Origin: Zophobihabitans entericus
GTDB taxonomy: Bacteria; Pseudomonadota; Gammaproteobacteria; Enterobacterales; Orbaceae
Assembly (NCBI RefSeq): GCF_011745665.1
Contig: NZ_CP050253.1
Span: 2,517,418 to 2,581,417 of the forward strand
Length of the DNA stretch: 64,000 bases
Direction of reading: 5' to 3'
This document shows positions 8,799-20,753 of this stretch, one piece after another. Below the pieces are notes generated by a model. It was not told where the DNA came from, did not search any database, and was given only the letters and a program-made list of their open reading frames with translations. The translations under genes and the position numbers were made by a program. The number at the start of each line of letters is the position of its first letter. Position 1 is the stretch's first letter.

Positions 8799-9710
8799 TT
8801 ACTTGTTATTACTCACTTCTGCCAGTTCCTGATTATCCGTTTCTTTTAGAACTGGTGGTTTACGTCGATTTATCGAAAGTACAGTTCCAACAGATGAAAT
8901 CACAATACAGACGATAGCAAACCATTGTATCGTACTCAGTCTTTCACTTAAAAAGATAAAACCTGACAAAGAAGCAAGCACTGGTGACAAACTCATCAGT
9001 GTGCTAAATGTCTGAGCCGGTAAACGTGGCATGACTATCATCTCAATTCCATACGGCAGCGCAGAAGCAAGAAAGGCCACTAAGAATGCCATTGGAATAA
9101 TATCCGGTGAGAACATGACATCACCACTAGTCCAGACACCAAGAGGAAACACAAATAACATCGCAATCATCGTTCCAAGTGCCACGCTGGAAGAGCCATG
9201 CACAGAACCAGCCCAGCGGCCAAACACGATATAACTTGCCCAACCAGCACCGGCAATAAGTGCCAGTAAAATACCAATAGGATCTAAATCAGCACTGGCT
9301 TCATGTAGTGGCAGTAGCATCACTAAACCAAAAACAGCCAGCCCTAACCAGACAAAATCCCACAGGCGACGAGACATAAACATCGCGACAGAAATCGGAC
9401 CAATTAACTCGATAGCAACAGTAACACCAAGAGGAATTCGCTGAATCGCGTAGTAGAAGGATAAATTCATACAGCCAAGCGCGATACCATAAATAACAAT
9501 GGGTAACGCTGCTTGTTTGGTGATTTTCTTTTTCCACGGTTTAAACACTAAAGAGAGCATGATACAGGAAAAGACTAAACGCCACGCCGTCATACCTGCC
9601 GGACCAAGAACCGGGAATAGATATTTAGCTAAAGAGGCACTCCCCTGAACTGATGACATCGATACCAGTAATAACAGAATCGGCCAGATTGCCAGCGAAA
9701 CTCTTTTCAT
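8799..9710 (-). CDS. rhtA: Threonine/homoserine exporter, DMT superfamily
   Basis: A 303-residue, ten-helix EamA-type exporter. SSVQGSASLAKYLFP, IPLGVTVAIELIGPISVA and ALPYGIEMI align with E. coli RhtA (YbiF), which exports threonine and homoserine. The ATG lies only two bases after the truB stop codon, so translation is probably coupled to the ribosome-biogenesis operon. In E. coli rpsO-pnp follow truB, so this neighbour is unusual. The hydrophilic C-terminal tail of about 20 residues is longer than needed for the fold. Confidence 0.88.
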   Translation of the reverse strand: MKRVSLAIWPILLLLVSMSSVQGSASLAKYLFPVLGPAGMTAWRLVFSCIMLSLVFKPWKKKITKQAALPIVIYGIALGCMNLSFYYAIQRIPLGVTVAIELIGPISVAMFMSRRLWDFVWLGLAVFGLVMLLPLHEASADLDPIGILLALIAGAGWASYIVFGRWAGSVHGSSSVALGTMIAMLFVFPLGVWTSGDVMFSPDIIPMAFLVAFLASALPYGIEMIVMPRLPAQTFSTLMSLSPVLASLSGFIFLSERLSTIQWFAIVCIVISSVGTVLSINRRKPPVLKETDNQELAEVSNNK

Positions 9711-9712
9711 GT

Positions 9713-10651
9713 TTATTCCTTATCCGAATGAATCTCATCCGGACAAATTAAGCGTTTTGGTGATAACAGGGAATGATGACGTAGTCCCATACCCAGAAAT
9801 TGCTGCTGTCCGTTATAATCTGCGTAGATGCGTACCAGCTGTTCGCTTTTATCTTCACTATCAAGACGGATAGTACGTCCCAGTAAAATATCTTGTCCTT
9901 GCGCTTCATTTAAGTGTTCAATCGGGTAATCCTGTACCGGGCTATCCATTGGCATCAGCAGATGAGTTAAAAACTCAATATCATCTTGATGCTGCTGTAG
10001 AAACTCTAACGTAACCATACGTTCGATCGGGTATTTAGAAACCTGTAAACGGCGCAAATAAATAACATGTGCACCACAACCGAGCATCTCACCCAGATCA
10101 TCGATAATCGTGCGGATATAAGTACCTTTAGAGCAGTGAATTTCCAGTTCTAACTCATCGCCTTCTAAACGAATAAACAAGAGTTCATACACGGTAATAT
10201 CACGCGCTTCACGCTCAATCGTTATCCCCTGACGCGCATATTCATACAGCGGTCGCCCCTGATGTTTAAGGGCTGAAAACATGGTCGGAACTTGTTTAAT
10301 TGGCCCACGGAACTTATCCAGCGCCAGCTCAAGTTCAGCCTGAGTAAAGGTAATGGCTCTGCGCTCAATAATCTGACCATCTGAATCTGACGTATCAGTA
10401 CGTTCACCAAGTCTGGCGATCACCCGGTAGCGTTTATCAGAATCAAGCAGGTACTGAGAAAACTTGGTTGCTTCCCCAAAGCAGATAGGCAACATGCCTG
10501 TTGCCAACGGATCTAATGCACCAGTATGTCCGGCCTTTTTAGCCTGAAATAGTCGTTTTACTTTTTGCAATGCATCATTAGATGAAAGACCAGTTGGTTT
10601 ATCTAATAATAAAACGCCGTGAATGTCACGGCCTTTTCTACGTCTTGCCAT
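9713..10651 (-). CDS. truB: tRNA pseudouridine(55) synthase
   Basis: TruB converts U55 in the T-loop of tRNAs to pseudouridine. The 312-residue protein has the catalytic [15 protein letters not shown] motif near residues 40-54, including the nucleophilic Asp, then the family signatures [12 protein letters not shown] and [15 protein letters not shown], and a C-terminal PUA-like domain. It is the last gene of the rimP-nusA-infB-rbfA-truB operon, eight bases after rbfA. Confidence 0.96.
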   Translation of the reverse strand: MARRRKGRDIHGVLLLDKPTGLSSNDALQKVKRLFQAKKAGHTGALDPLATGMLPICFGEATKFSQYLLDSDKRYRVIARLGERTDTSDSDGQIIERRAITFTQAELELALDKFRGPIKQVPTMFSALKHQGRPLYEYARQGITIEREARDITVYELLFIRLEGDELELEIHCSKGTYIRTIIDDLGEMLGCGAHVIYLRRLQVSKYPIERMVTLEFLQQHQDDIEFLTHLLMPMDSPVQDYPIEHLNEAQGQDILLGRTIRLDSEDKSEQLVRIYADYNGQQQFLGMGLRHHSLLSPKRLICPDEIHSDKE

Positions 10652-10659
10652 AGGGAAAT

Positions 10660-11040
10660 TTAGTCTTCGTTATGGCGCTGTATATCTTTGCGTACCACAT
10701 CTGAAACTAAGTTTGACATGCGCATCCCTTCTACTAAAGAATCGTCATAAACAAATGTTAGTTCAGGTACGATACGTAAGCTCATCGCTTTACCAATTAA
10801 CGTACGGATAAATCCGGTCGCATCATTAAGAATTTTGATCGCCTGTGGGACATTGAAATTGTCATCAGTGGCAAGAAAGGTCACAAACACTTTGGCATAA
10901 GCCAGGTCGCGTGAAATATCTACACCAGAAACAGTCACAAACCCAAGACGAGGATCTTTCATCTCACGTTGTAGAATAATCGCAATTTCTTTCTGTAACT
11001 CTTGCGATACTCGTTGAGAACGGCTAAATGTTTTTGCCAT
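10660..11040 (-). CDS. rbfA: 30S ribosome-binding factor A
   Basis: RbfA assists late maturation of the 30S subunit and is needed for cold adaptation. The 126-residue protein begins [11 protein letters not shown] and has the KH-like core with [19 protein letters not shown] take the ATG at 11040, with AAGGAAC just upstream; an in-frame extension to 11124 runs into the spacer after infB and resembles nothing known. Confidence 0.96.
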   Translation of the reverse strand: MAKTFSRSQRVSQELQKEIAIILQREMKDPRLGFVTVSGVDISRDLAYAKVFVTFLATDDNFNVPQAIKILNDATGFIRTLIGKAMSLRIVPELTFVYDDSLVEGMRMSNLVSDVVRKDIQRHNED

Positions 11041-11133
11041 AGGTTCCTTCCGATAGTCATATTGATAGCTCCTTATATAAAGGGCTATCTTATAGAAAAC
11101 AAAGGCGAGAAATTCTCGCCTCATTTATGCTTG

Positions 11134-13812
11134 TTAGATGGTACGCTTAACTTCGATAGTTTCAAAGACCTCAATCATGTCACCTGCGCGAACATCATTG
11201 TAGTTTTTAACCCCGATACCACACTCCATACCGTTACGGACTTCGTTCACGTCATCTTTAAAGCGGCGTAATGATTCCAGCTCACCTTCATAAATAACGA
11301 TATTATCACGTAATACACGGATAGGGTTGTGACGTTTAACCACACCTTCTGTTACCATACAGCCCGCGATAGCACCAAATTTAGGTGATTTAAACACATC
11401 ACGCACTTCTGCCAGACCAATGATCTCTTGTTTGTATTCAGGCGCAAGCATACCGCTCATCGCTTGTTTAACTTCATCAATCAGGTCATAGATAACTGAA
11501 TAGTAACGTAGATCTAAGCTTTCAGATTCAATCACTTTACGCGCAGATGCATCAGCACGAACGTTAAAGCCAAGGATAATAGCATTTGATGCTGCTGCCA
11601 GTGATGCGTCAGTTTCAGTGATACCACCTACACCTGAACCCACAATCTTCACTTTCACTTCATCAGTTGAAAGTTTCAATAATGAATCACTGATTGCTTC
11701 CACAGAACCTTGTACGTCAGATTTAAGTACGATATTTAGTTCAGATACATCGCCTTCAGTCATGTTAGTAAACATGTTCTCAAGTTTAGATTTTTGCTGA
11801 CGAGCCAGTTTAATATCACGGAATTTACCCTGACGGTAAAGCGCAACTTCACGTGCTTTTTTCTCATCACGTACAACTGTGACTTCGTCACCTGCTGCTG
11901 GTACACCAGACAGACCTAAAATCTCAACCGGAATAGAAGGACCAGCACTACTGACTTCCTGACCGACTTCATTACGCATTGCTCTTACGCGACCATATTC
12001 AAAGCCACACAGAACGATATCGCCTTTATGTAAGGTACCTGATTGAATCAGAACAGTTGCAACAGGACCACGTCCTTTATCAAGGAATGATTCAATCACA
12101 ACACCACTTGCCATACCAGTATCAATCGCTGTTAGCTCAAGTACTTCTGATTGCAGAAGGATCGCTTCAAGTAAATTATCAATACCTGTACCTGCTTTTG
12201 CTGAGACGTGCACGAACTGAGTATCACCACCCCACTCTTCCGGGATAACATTACGTTGTGCTAATTCATTTTTAACACGATCAGGATCCGCTTCAGGTTT
12301 ATCAATTTTATTTACCGCAACAACCATTGGTACATTGGCTGCTTTAGCATGTTGAATCGCTTCAACAGTTTGTGGCATCACACCATCGTCAGCAGCAACG
12401 ACCAGTACCACGATATCTGTTGCTTTAGCACCACGAGCACGCATTGAAGTAAACGCCGCATGTCCCGGTGTATCTAAGAATGTAATCATGCCATTTGGCG
12501 TTTTAACGTGATATGCACCGATGTGCTGAGTAATACCACCGGCCTCACCAGAAGCAATTTTAGTTTTACGAATATAATCAAGCAGAGACGTTTTACCATG
12601 GTCAACATGCCCCATGATGGTAACAACCGGCGCACGAGAAACTTTCTCTGCCCCTGTATCACGGTCGCTCATCAATGATTCTTCAAGTTCATTTTCACGA
12701 CGAAGAATAACTTTATGTCCCATTTCTTCAGCGACAAGTTGAGCTGTTTCCTGGTCAATTACCTGATTAATGGTCGCCATTGCGCCCATTTTCATCATCA
12801 CTTTGATGACTTCTGAACCTTTTACTGCCATTTTACTAGCAAGCTCAGCCACAGTGATGGTTTCACCGATCATAACATCACGGTTAACTGCCTGAGCTGG
12901 TTTAGTAAAGCTTTGTTGTAAAGAGCTTTTACCTTTTTTCTTACCACCACGAGTAATAACGCGTGCTTCTTCACGCTCTGCTTTACTTTCAGAAAGCTTG
13001 CTACCTTTCTTCTGTTTAGCAACACCACGTCCACCGCGACCAGCGCGACCACGTCCACTTTCAACTTCACGATCAGTTTCATCTTCCGCTGCACGCGCAT
13101 ATGTTGAAGTTGTTAAATGGTAATCCTGCTCATCTTCAGAGTCTCTCGTACTCTCTGAGTTGTTATACTGATCAGCAAGTTGACGAGCTTCTTCTGCCAT
13201 ACGTTTAGCATCTGCTTCAAGCTTACGACGATTTTCTTCTTCTGCTTTACGTTTGATTTCTGCAGATTCAGCTTCACGACGTGCTTTTTCAGCCTGAGCT
13301 TGTTTAGTTTTTTCATCAACTTCAACAGGTTTTGTTGTCGCCTGTTTTGTTTGTTTCGTCTGTTCTTGCTTCGCTTTTTCGGCTTGTTCTTTCTCTTTGC
13401 GAGCTTTTTCTTCTGCTTCGCGTTTTGCCTGAGCTTCTGCTTCTAAACGAGCTTTCTCTTCTGCTTCACGTTTTGCCTGCTCTTCCGCTTCTTTACGTGC
13501 TTTCTCTTCTTCAGCACGTAGCTCTTCCGGATCACGCTTCACAAATGTTCTGGTTTTACGAACTTCCACTTTAACTTCTTTCTTACCACCAGAACCGTGA
13601 ATATTTAACGTATTGGTATTTTTCTTACGTTGCAGAGTTAACTTATTTGTTGATTGCTGTGGGCTTAAATGCGCCAGCAATGCTTCTTTTTCCTGTTGGC
13701 TAACGGTATCTGACGCGGTCTTTTTCATGCCCGCATCGGCAAACTGTTGCAACAGGTGTTCCACTGGAATATTAATCTCTTCCGCCAGTGTTTGAATCGC
13801 TACTTTTGTCAT
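11134..13812 (-). CDS. infB: Translation initiation factor IF-2
   Basis: GTPase that brings initiator tRNA to the 30S subunit and promotes subunit joining. 892 residues (E. coli 890). An N-terminal IF2N domain is followed by a charged coiled-coil region of about residues 90-210, rich in repeated [14 protein letters not shown] units, then a second IF2N domain, the G domain (GHVDHGKTS near residue 400, [14 protein letters not shown]), and beta-barrel domains. The region of repeats produces long antisense open frames that are not genes. It lies 25 bp after nusA. Confidence 0.98.
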   Translation of the reverse strand: MTKVAIQTLAEEINIPVEHLLQQFADAGMKKTASDTVSQQEKEALLAHLSPQQSTNKLTLQRKKNTNTLNIHGSGGKKEVKVEVRKTRTFVKRDPEELRAEEEKARKEAEEQAKREAEEKARLEAEAQAKREAEEKARKEKEQAEKAKQEQTKQTKQATTKPVEVDEKTKQAQAEKARREAESAEIKRKAEEENRRKLEADAKRMAEEARQLADQYNNSESTRDSEDEQDYHLTTSTYARAAEDETDREVESGRGRAGRGGRGVAKQKKGSKLSESKAEREEARVITRGGKKKGKSSLQQSFTKPAQAVNRDVMIGETITVAELASKMAVKGSEVIKVMMKMGAMATINQVIDQETAQLVAEEMGHKVILRRENELEESLMSDRDTGAEKVSRAPVVTIMGHVDHGKTSLLDYIRKTKIASGEAGGITQHIGAYHVKTPNGMITFLDTPGHAAFTSMRARGAKATDIVVLVVAADDGVMPQTVEAIQHAKAANVPMVVAVNKIDKPEADPDRVKNELAQRNVIPEEWGGDTQFVHVSAKAGTGIDNLLEAILLQSEVLELTAIDTGMASGVVIESFLDKGRGPVATVLIQSGTLHKGDIVLCGFEYGRVRAMRNEVGQEVSSAGPSIPVEILGLSGVPAAGDEVTVVRDEKKAREVALYRQGKFRDIKLARQQKSKLENMFTNMTEGDVSELNIVLKSDVQGSVEAISDSLLKLSTDEVKVKIVGSGVGGITETDASLAAASNAIILGFNVRADASARKVIESESLDLRYYSVIYDLIDEVKQAMSGMLAPEYKQEIIGLAEVRDVFKSPKFGAIAGCMVTEGVVKRHNPIRVLRDNIVIYEGELESLRRFKDDVNEVRNGMECGIGVKNYNDVRAGDMIEVFETIEVKRTI

Positions 13813-13837
13813 TCTGTTCCTTCCTGTTACGTTTTAG

Positions 13838-15310
13838 TTACTCATTAGCAAACCAGCAAATATTACGTGCTGCCATGATTAACTTACCGGCTTGTTCGCT
13901 GTTTAGCTCTTCAATTTCAGTTAAATCGTCAACACCTTGTTCCGCCAGGTCTTCGAGTGTAATAATGCCATGTTCAGCCAGCTTGTAAGCAAGCTCGCGT
14001 GTCATTTCTGGCATATTTAATAAATCTTGTGCTGGCTGTTTATCGCCATGACTTAATGCAATTGAAGTTAATGCGTCTTTAGCACGTGTTCTTAGTGCAT
14101 CAACCAAATCTTCATCAAAATCTTCAATCTCAAGTAGTTCATTGACCGGTACATACGCTAGCTCTTCAAGAGAATTAAAGCCTTCTTCTACCAGCAATTT
14201 TGCTAAATCTTCATCGATATCAAGATGTTGCATAAAGTTTTTGATTGCAGCAAAAGATTCTGCATGATGTTTTTCCTGCAGTTCTTCAACTTTCATCACG
14301 TTCAATGTCCAGCCCGTTAGTTGTGACGCTAAACGAATGTTTTGTCCGTTACGACCAATTGCCTGTGGTAGATTTTCTGCTTCAACGGCGATATCCATAG
14401 TGTGTTTATCTTCATTCACCACAATAGAAACAACATCAGCAGGAGCCATGGCATTGATCACGTATTGCGCCGGATTATCATCCCACAATACAATATCGAT
14501 ACGCTCACCACCAAACTCGTTAGAAACTGCCTGCACACGCGCACCACACATACCCACACAAGCACCAACCGGGTCAATACGACGGTCATTACTTTTCACC
14601 GCAATTTTAGCGCGCGAACCAGGGTCACGAGCTACGCCTTTGATGTCGATCATCTCTTCACCAATTTCTGGCACTTCGATTCTAAATAACTCTTCCATCA
14701 TTTGTGGATTAGAACGGCTGACACCAAGTTGCGCTGGTTTATTTTCGTTTTCAACGATGTATAAAATACCGCGAATACGATCACCAACACGGAAGTTTTC
14801 ACGCGGTAACATATCTTCACGAGTCATCATTGCTTCAGCATTGTTGCCTAAGTCCAGAATGATGCTGTCACGGTTAGTTTTCTTAGCAATACCTGTTACG
14901 ATTTCACCAATTCGGCTACGGAACTGGTCAATCACCATTGCACGTTCAGCTTCACGTACTTTTTGTACGATAACTTGTTTTGCGGTTTGGGTTGTAATAC
15001 GGTCAAATGCCACAGAATCAATTTGTTCTTCAACATAATCGCCCAGTTTTACACTTGGGTCTTCAAAGTTTGCTGCATCAAAAGTGATTTCACGAATTGG
15101 CTGAGTCACCTCTTCAACAACTAACCAACGACGGAATGTATCATAATCACCTGTTTTTTGATCAATACGAACCACAACATCGATATCTAAACCGTTTTTC
15201 TTTTTAGTCGCTGTTGCCAGTGCCGTTTCTAAGGCTTCAAAAATTTTATCTCTTGGCAAAGCTTTCTCGTTTGATACCGCTTCAACTACCGCTAAAATCT
15301 CTTTATTCAT
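13838..15310 (-). CDS. nusA: Transcription termination/antitermination factor NusA
   Basis: NusA binds RNA polymerase and nascent RNA, modulating pausing, intrinsic termination and antitermination. 490 residues (E. coli 495): N-terminal polymerase-binding domain, S1 domain ([18 protein letters not shown]), two KH domains ([35 protein letters not shown]) and two C-terminal acidic repeats that bind the alpha-subunit or N protein. Eighteen bases separate it from rimP. Confidence 0.98.
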   Translation of the reverse strand: MNKEILAVVEAVSNEKALPRDKIFEALETALATATKKKNGLDIDVVVRIDQKTGDYDTFRRWLVVEEVTQPIREITFDAANFEDPSVKLGDYVEEQIDSVAFDRITTQTAKQVIVQKVREAERAMVIDQFRSRIGEIVTGIAKKTNRDSIILDLGNNAEAMMTREDMLPRENFRVGDRIRGILYIVENENKPAQLGVSRSNPQMMEELFRIEVPEIGEEMIDIKGVARDPGSRAKIAVKSNDRRIDPVGACVGMCGARVQAVSNEFGGERIDIVLWDDNPAQYVINAMAPADVVSIVVNEDKHTMDIAVEAENLPQAIGRNGQNIRLASQLTGWTLNVMKVEELQEKHHAESFAAIKNFMQHLDIDEDLAKLLVEEGFNSLEELAYVPVNELLEIEDFDEDLVDALRTRAKDALTSIALSHGDKQPAQDLLNMPEMTRELAYKLAEHGIITLEDLAEQGVDDLTEIEELNSEQAGKLIMAARNICWFANE

Positions 15311-15328
15311 CCTTTTTACCTACTTAAA

Positions 15329-15781
15329 TTAAAATTTAGGCACAATATTCGCTTTTTGGATATTACTAAAAGCAAATACTTCATCTTTTCCATCAACAGT
15401 TAATGTGATCATTTCACCTTCAATAGCTTTAATCACACCTTGCCATTTACGACGATTAAACATCGCAATACGCAAAGCAACTGTCACTTCTTGTCCAATA
15501 AATCGTTGATAGTGCTCAGTCGTAAATAGTGGTCGGTCTAGTCCCGGAGACGATACTTCCAGGTTATATGCTGCTGTAATTGGATCTTCAACATCCAGTA
15601 CAGCACTGACCTGACGACTGACATCAGCACAATCATCAACAGTAACACCATCATCACTATCGATAAAAATACGTAATACAGGGTAACGACCTCGAATATA
15701 TTCGATGCCGACTAATTCGAAACCCAGTGCATTCACAGGTTCCTGAATAATTGCTGTTAATTGCTGTTCTACGTTGCTCAA
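15329..15781 (-). CDS. rimP: Ribosome maturation factor RimP
   Basis: RimP assists 30S assembly. The product is 150 residues, equal to E. coli, and shows [20 protein letters not shown] and [15 protein letters not shown]. The start is TTG at 15781 (giving LSNVEQQL, translated with Met): GGAGG lies six bases upstream, whereas the in-frame ATG at 15799 lies upstream of that site and adds residues absent from the family. First protein gene after the initiator tRNA, with two terminator-like hairpins in the leader. Confidence 0.95.
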   Translation of the reverse strand: MSNVEQQLTAIIQEPVNALGFELVGIEYIRGRYPVLRIFIDSDDGVTVDDCADVSRQVSAVLDVEDPITAAYNLEVSSPGLDRPLFTTEHYQRFIGQEVTVALRIAMFNRRKWQGVIKAIEGEMITLTVDGKDEVFAFSNIQKANIVPKF

Positions 15782-15801
15782 GCAATTCCTCCACTGCAAA
15801 A

Positions 15802-15824
15802 ATAAAAAAAGGGCTAACGCCCAA
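15802..15824 (-). terminator. Terminator/attenuator just before rimP
   Basis: Leftward hairpin GGGC-GTTA-GCCC followed by seven Ts, about 20 bp before the rimP start codon. It lies between the initiator tRNA and rimP, so rimP-nusA-infB expression needs read-through or a promoter after it. Confidence 0.7.
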
Positions 15825-15889
15825 CATTGTTAAGTTCTATCCAAGAAAATCTGTTGGACTAACTTTCTGTTGTCTGTACTTTGGACAAT

Positions 15890-15910
15890 AAAAAACCCCG
15901 ACAAGCGAGG
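15890..15910 (-). terminator. Terminator after initiator tRNA
   Basis: Leftward hairpin CCTCG / CGGGG (one G-U pair) with six Ts, 41 bp after the tRNA 3' end. It forms a tandem pair with the hairpin at 15802. Confidence 0.7.
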
Positions 15911-15950
15911 CAATAAACATCATTGAGCCTATACATACCACAGAAGAAAG

Positions 15951-16027
<77 letters not shown>

Positions 16028-16093
16028 TCAGATGGATTGAGAGTATACATTATTTTGTTAAAAATGCAACTGTGTTAATTGTCATTCTGGAAA

Positions 16094-16180
16094 TGGTGCC
16101 GAGGGCGGGACTTGAACCCGCAAGCCCTTTCGAGCACTACCACCTCAAGGTAGCGTGTCTACCAATTTCACCACCACGGC
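16094..16180 (-). tRNA. leuU: tRNA-Leu (GAG)
   Basis: 87 nt with long variable arm and encoded CCA; anticodon loop TTGAGGT, anticodon GAG. Position between secG and the initiator tRNA equals E. coli leuU. The acceptor stem GCCGTGG against CCTCGGC leaves a U5-U68 mismatch where E. coli has A-U. Confidence 0.95.
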
Positions 16181-16241
16181 ACTTACAATAATTACAATTT
16201 TCTTACAATAAATTAGCAAATCAGCAGTTAACAAATTAATG

Positions 16242-16583
16242 TTAGTCAGGAATATCCAATGCTGGATTTGTCGCTGGTTGTTCTGGTGTAACAACTTGTT
16301 CTACAGGTACATTATCTTCGATATTATCAAAATCACCTCTTGAAGACGATGTTGATAAGCTACCTAAGTTCGCCAGCACTAAGCTGATAACAAAGAATAG
16401 CAGACCAAGGATACTGGTTGAACGAGTTAAGAAGTTACCTGTTCCGGCTGAACCAAATAGAGTCGCAGAAGCCCCAGCACCAAAAGAAGCGCCCATATCA
16501 GCACCTTTACCATGCTGAACAAGAACTAAACAGATGATTGCCAGAGAAATCACTAAAAATGCGATTAATAGAATTTCGTACAT
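16242..16583 (-). CDS. secG: Protein-export membrane protein SecG
   Basis: Small auxiliary subunit of the SecYEG translocon. 113 residues with two membrane helices (residues about 2-22 and 55-75) joined by the conserved GKGADMGASFGAGASATLFG loop that follows the first helix. The C-terminal tail of about 40 residues is acidic and variable. It heads the secG-leuU-metY gene string as in E. coli, without argG between the tRNAs. Confidence 0.95.
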   Translation of the reverse strand: MYEILLIAFLVISLAIICLVLVQHGKGADMGASFGAGASATLFGSAGTGNFLTRSTSILGLLFFVISLVLANLGSLSTSSSRGDFDNIEDNVPVEQVVTPEQPATNPALDIPD

Positions 16584-16723
16584 TTCGACCTACAAAAATT
16601 TTATGCTAAATATAACAAATATTGATGGCGAATATTAACGAAAGCAAGCAAAACAAGCAAGCAGATTTTACCAATTTACGTAATATAACTGAAAACAAAG
16701 GTACGCTTTTTCCATGAAAACAG

Positions 16724-16729
16724 TATAAT
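16724..16729 (+). promoter_or_regulatory. Probable thiI -10 element
   Basis: TATAAT 35 bp before the thiI start codon; the -35 region (around TACGCT) is poor, so only the -10 hexamer is convincing. Confidence 0.35.
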
Positions 16730-16763
16730 GGCGGGCAATTTTTAATTGCTATGATCACCTAAT

Positions 16764-18218
16764 ATGAAATTTATTATTAAGCTTTTCCCTGAAATTACCA
16801 TTAAAAGCGATTCCGTTCGTTTACGCTTTATCAAGATTCTTACCAGCAGTATTCGTAATATTTTAAAACATCATGTCGAAGATATCGCAGTCGTCAGACA
16901 TTGGGACTATATTGAGGTTCGTCCTAAATCAGAGGCGACAGAAAAAATTGCTCAGGACTTGTTAACTCGTATTCCAGGTATTCACCATATCTTAGCTGTT
17001 GAAGAGCTACCATTTACTGATATGCATGATATTTTTGAAAAAGCGTTAGCTGCATATGGGACATCAATCGAAAATAAAACCTTTTGTGTGCGAGTCAAGC
17101 GTCGCGGTAAACATGAATTTACGTCAATTGATGTGGAACGATATGTAGGCGGTGGTTTAAATCAACACGTAGCATCAGCCAAAGTAAAATTAACTAAACC
17201 AGACGTGACTGTTAATTTGGAAATTGAGGACGATAAGCTATTACTAGTTAAAGCCCGTTACGAGGGCCTTGGTGGATTCCCAATTGGAACTCAGGAAGAT
17301 GTTATCTCTCTGATCTCTGGCGGCTTTGATTCTGGTGTGTCCAGCTATATGTTGATGCGCCGTGGTTGTCGTGTTCACTACTGCTTTTTTAATCTGGGCG
17401 GAGCGACACATGAAATTGGTGTAAAACAGATGGCTCACTATTTATGGAGTCGTTTTGGTAGCTCACACAAAGTTCGTTTCATTGCCATTGATTTTGCTGA
17501 TGTGGTTGGTGAAATTTTAGAGAAGATCGATGACAGTCAAATGGGTGTAATCTTAAAACGTATGATGGTCAGAGCGGCATCACAAGTTGCAGAACGTTAT
17601 AAAGTAGAAGCAATTGTAACCGGTGAAGCGCTTGGTCAGGTTTCCAGCCAGACGTTAACTAATTTACGTTTAATCGATAACGCCAGTGATACTTTAATTC
17701 TGCGCCCACTGATTACTCATGATAAAGAGCATATTATTAAACTGGCCAGAGAGATTGGTACTGAAGATATCGCTAAAACCATGCCGGAGTTTTGTGGCGT
17801 GATATCTAAAAGCCCAACAGTTAAGGCAGTAAAAGAGAAGATTTTGGCTGAAGAGCAAAATTTTGATTTTGAGATTTTAAATCGTGCCGTAGCAGAAGCT
17901 GAAAATATTGATATTCGTGATATTGCCAAGCAAACCGAGCAGCAAATCCAGGAGGTGGAAACCGTTACAGCTTTTGGTGAGAACGACATTTTAATTGATA
18001 TCCGCTCCCCTGATGAGCAGGAAGACAAACCACTCGAGCTGGATAATGTGATAATTCAGTCTATTCCTTTCTATAAATTAGCGACTCAGTTTGCTGGTTT
18101 AGATTCCAGTAAGAATTATCTACTTTATTGTGAGCGTGGCGTGATGAGTAAATTACAGGCACTCTATCTGGCGGAAAATGGGTTTACGAATGTTAAGGTG
18201 TTTAGAGGGAAGATCTAA
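16764..18218 (+). CDS. thiI: tRNA 4-thiouridine synthase / thiamine thiazole sulfurtransferase
   Basis: ThiI transfers persulfide sulfur to U8 of tRNAs and to ThiS. 484 residues with N-terminal ferredoxin-like and THUMP domains, PP-loop ATP pyrophosphatase motif SGGFDSGV near residue 190, and a C-terminal rhodanese domain. The catalytic loop reads [10 protein letters not shown] with the persulfide Cys; presence of this domain means the long, thiamine-competent form is encoded. Transcribed alone rightwards; its 3' side runs straight into GC-rich palindromic repeats. Confidence 0.96.
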   Translation: MKFIIKLFPEITIKSDSVRLRFIKILTSSIRNILKHHVEDIAVVRHWDYIEVRPKSEATEKIAQDLLTRIPGIHHILAVEELPFTDMHDIFEKALAAYGTSIENKTFCVRVKRRGKHEFTSIDVERYVGGGLNQHVASAKVKLTKPDVTVNLEIEDDKLLLVKARYEGLGGFPIGTQEDVISLISGGFDSGVSSYMLMRRGCRVHYCFFNLGGATHEIGVKQMAHYLWSRFGSSHKVRFIAIDFADVVGEILEKIDDSQMGVILKRMMVRAASQVAERYKVEAIVTGEALGQVSSQTLTNLRLIDNASDTLILRPLITHDKEHIIKLAREIGTEDIAKTMPEFCGVISKSPTVKAVKEKILAEEQNFDFEILNRAVAEAENIDIRDIAKQTEQQIQEVETVTAFGENDILIDIRSPDEQEDKPLELDNVIIQSIPFYKLATQFAGLDSSKNYLLYCERGVMSKLQALYLAENGFTNVKVFRGKI

Positions 18219-18234
18219 ACAGGGTTGTGTGAAG

Positions 18235-18408
18235 GCGGGGCACACCCCCGCTATGCGTGTGTCTTTTTGTATAGTGATGTTATTAGTGTAGGTTTTGAGC
18301 GGACTGCGCCGCCCGAGCGCAATCTTTTTCTTAAAAGCGCGACTACGTCGCGCAACTAAAAATATTATGATGCTATTAGCAGGTTTTCGCGCGGGGAGCA
18401 CGCCCCGC
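18235..18408. repeat. Cluster of four GC-rich palindromes after thiI
   Basis: In this otherwise AT-rich 306-bp gap four hairpins occur: GCGGGG-cacac-CCCCGC (18235-18251), GCGG-actgcg-CCGC (18299-18312), GCGCGAC-tac-GTCGCGC (18337-18353) and GCGGGG-agcacg-CCCCGC (18391-18408). The last two types recur after chaA (35459, 35688, 35812) and the GCGCGAC type after mnmE (51456, 51516). Stem bases change in compensating pairs between copies while spacers stay similar, indicating that the fold is the conserved feature. No coding potential seen. Confidence 0.75.
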
Positions 18409-18450
18409 TCACAACCATACTTATAAATAATACTAAACATCTATTTCTTC

Positions 18451-18506
18451 AAATAAATCAAATGGTTATTCAAATAATCATTAATCCATAACTCATTGAT
18501 TTATTT
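18451..18506. repeat. AT-rich inverted repeat before yajL end
   Basis: Arms AAATAAATCAAATGGTTAT (18451-18469) and ATAACTCATTGATTTATTT (18488-18506), 17 of 19 positions complementary, 18-base loop. Same motif as at 596-651. It sits at the end of the convergent thiI/yajL gap, 19 bp from the yajL stop. Confidence 0.6.
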
Positions 18507-18524
18507 AAAGAATTTTACAAATAT

Positions 18525-19100
18525 TTACTTGTAATTATAAATACCACTCGGCAGCACTAGCTGGCCGGCAACCTCTGCTGCTTTTTCTTTTCCAAGTAAC
18601 GTATCAATAATTTTTAGTGCAAAATCAATCGAAGTTGCTGGCCCCTGACTGGTTAAAACCCGATTTTCAGCATCATAATAAGCGCGATCATCTTTCCAAA
18701 ATTTAAAGTTACCTTTCGTCGTCGGGAACCCCGTCATATACGCAGTCGGGAATAAATTATGATGCTGAAAAACCATAGCTGGCGAGGCACAAATGGCGGC
18801 TACAACTTTACCATCTTTGTGAGTTGTTTTTAGCTTTTCAATAACATCCGGAGAATCACGGTAATTTTCGGCCCCTTTCACACCACCAGGCAGGATCACT
18901 ACATCAAAATCCATATCTTTTATTTGTGAAAATGTCTTTTGTGCTAAAATGATCACACCTCTGGAACAGTGAATTTCCCGGTGCTCTGTGATACTTGCAG
19001 ATGTCACATAAATACCTGCCCGAGTCAGTAAATCAATAACTGTAACAGCTTCAGTCTCTTCACAACCATCTGCCAGTAAAATCAGTGCTTGTTTACTCAT
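18525..19100 (-). CDS. yajL: DJ-1/PfpI family protein deglycase/chaperone
   Basis: 191-residue member of the DJ-1 family, closest to E. coli YajL, implicated in repair of glyoxal-modified proteins and oxidative-stress protection. The conserved nucleophile is in AAICASPAMV (Cys near residue 104), with the upstream Glu in GCEETEAV. SRGVIIL, VVILPGGVKGAE and LTSQGPATSIDFALKIID all fit. Start at 19100 (MSKQAL), second of two adjacent ATGs, spaced six to seven bases from AAGGAG. Confidence 0.9.
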   Translation of the reverse strand: MSKQALILLADGCEETEAVTVIDLLTRAGIYVTSASITEHREIHCSRGVIILAQKTFSQIKDMDFDVVILPGGVKGAENYRDSPDVIEKLKTTHKDGKVVAAICASPAMVFQHHNLFPTAYMTGFPTTKGNFKFWKDDRAYYDAENRVLTSQGPATSIDFALKIIDTLLGKEKAAEVAGQLVLPSGIYNYK

Positions 19101-19124
19101 CATTTTCTCCTTCTGACTAAAACA

Positions 19125-19170
19125 AAAAGCCATTTAATAACTCAGTTTATACTGTAATTAAATGGCTTTT
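19125..19170 (-). terminator. Hairpin between murA and yajL
   Basis: Arms AAAAGCCATTTAAT and ATTAAATGGCTTTT pair across 18 bases in the 90-bp gap after murA. Read leftwards, the stem is followed by TTGTTTTAG, consistent with the end of the mla-murA operon. Confidence 0.55.
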
Positions 19171-19190
19171 ATCAAGATTGATGTTTAATA

Positions 19191-20459
<1,269 letters not shown>

Positions 20460-20492
20460 TTATTATTCTTTACGGGTACTATTCTTTACAGA

Positions 20493-20753
20493 CTACAAAC
20501 CCATTAACTTTCTTTCACGTCGCCACTCAGTTGGCGTATATGTTTTAATTGATACTGCGTGAATACGATTATCTGCAATATAAGCAGCAAGCGGAGTAAA
20601 AATAGTTTGCTGTTTTTTGACCCGACTCATCGTATCAAATATTTCACCTACAGCAATAATCTGAAAGTGGCTGCCATCTTCACTGGAAACATGGACTTCA
20701 TCTAAATCAACGGCATTTTTCAATACCTGAGAAATTTCATCGTTCGTTATCAT
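20493..20753 (-). CDS. ibaG: BolA family protein IbaG
   Basis: 86-residue BolA-like protein; family members pair with monothiol glutaredoxins and bind 2Fe-2S clusters. The conserved C-terminal [17 protein letters not shown] gives the His ligand and the helix typical of YrbA/IbaG. Its start overlaps the mlaB stop by four bases (ATGA), indicating translational coupling. The same gene order occurs in E. coli. Confidence 0.93.
   Translation of the reverse strand: MITNDEISQVLKNAVDLDEVHVSSEDGSHFQIIAVGEIFDTMSRVKKQQTIFTPLAAYIADNRIHAVSIKTYTPTEWRRERKLMGL

Noticed and set aside
13180..13574. Open frames on the plus strand opposite infB
   Set aside because: Ser/Phe/Leu-rich low-complexity products that mirror the Glu/Lys/Ala coiled-coil repeats of IF-2.
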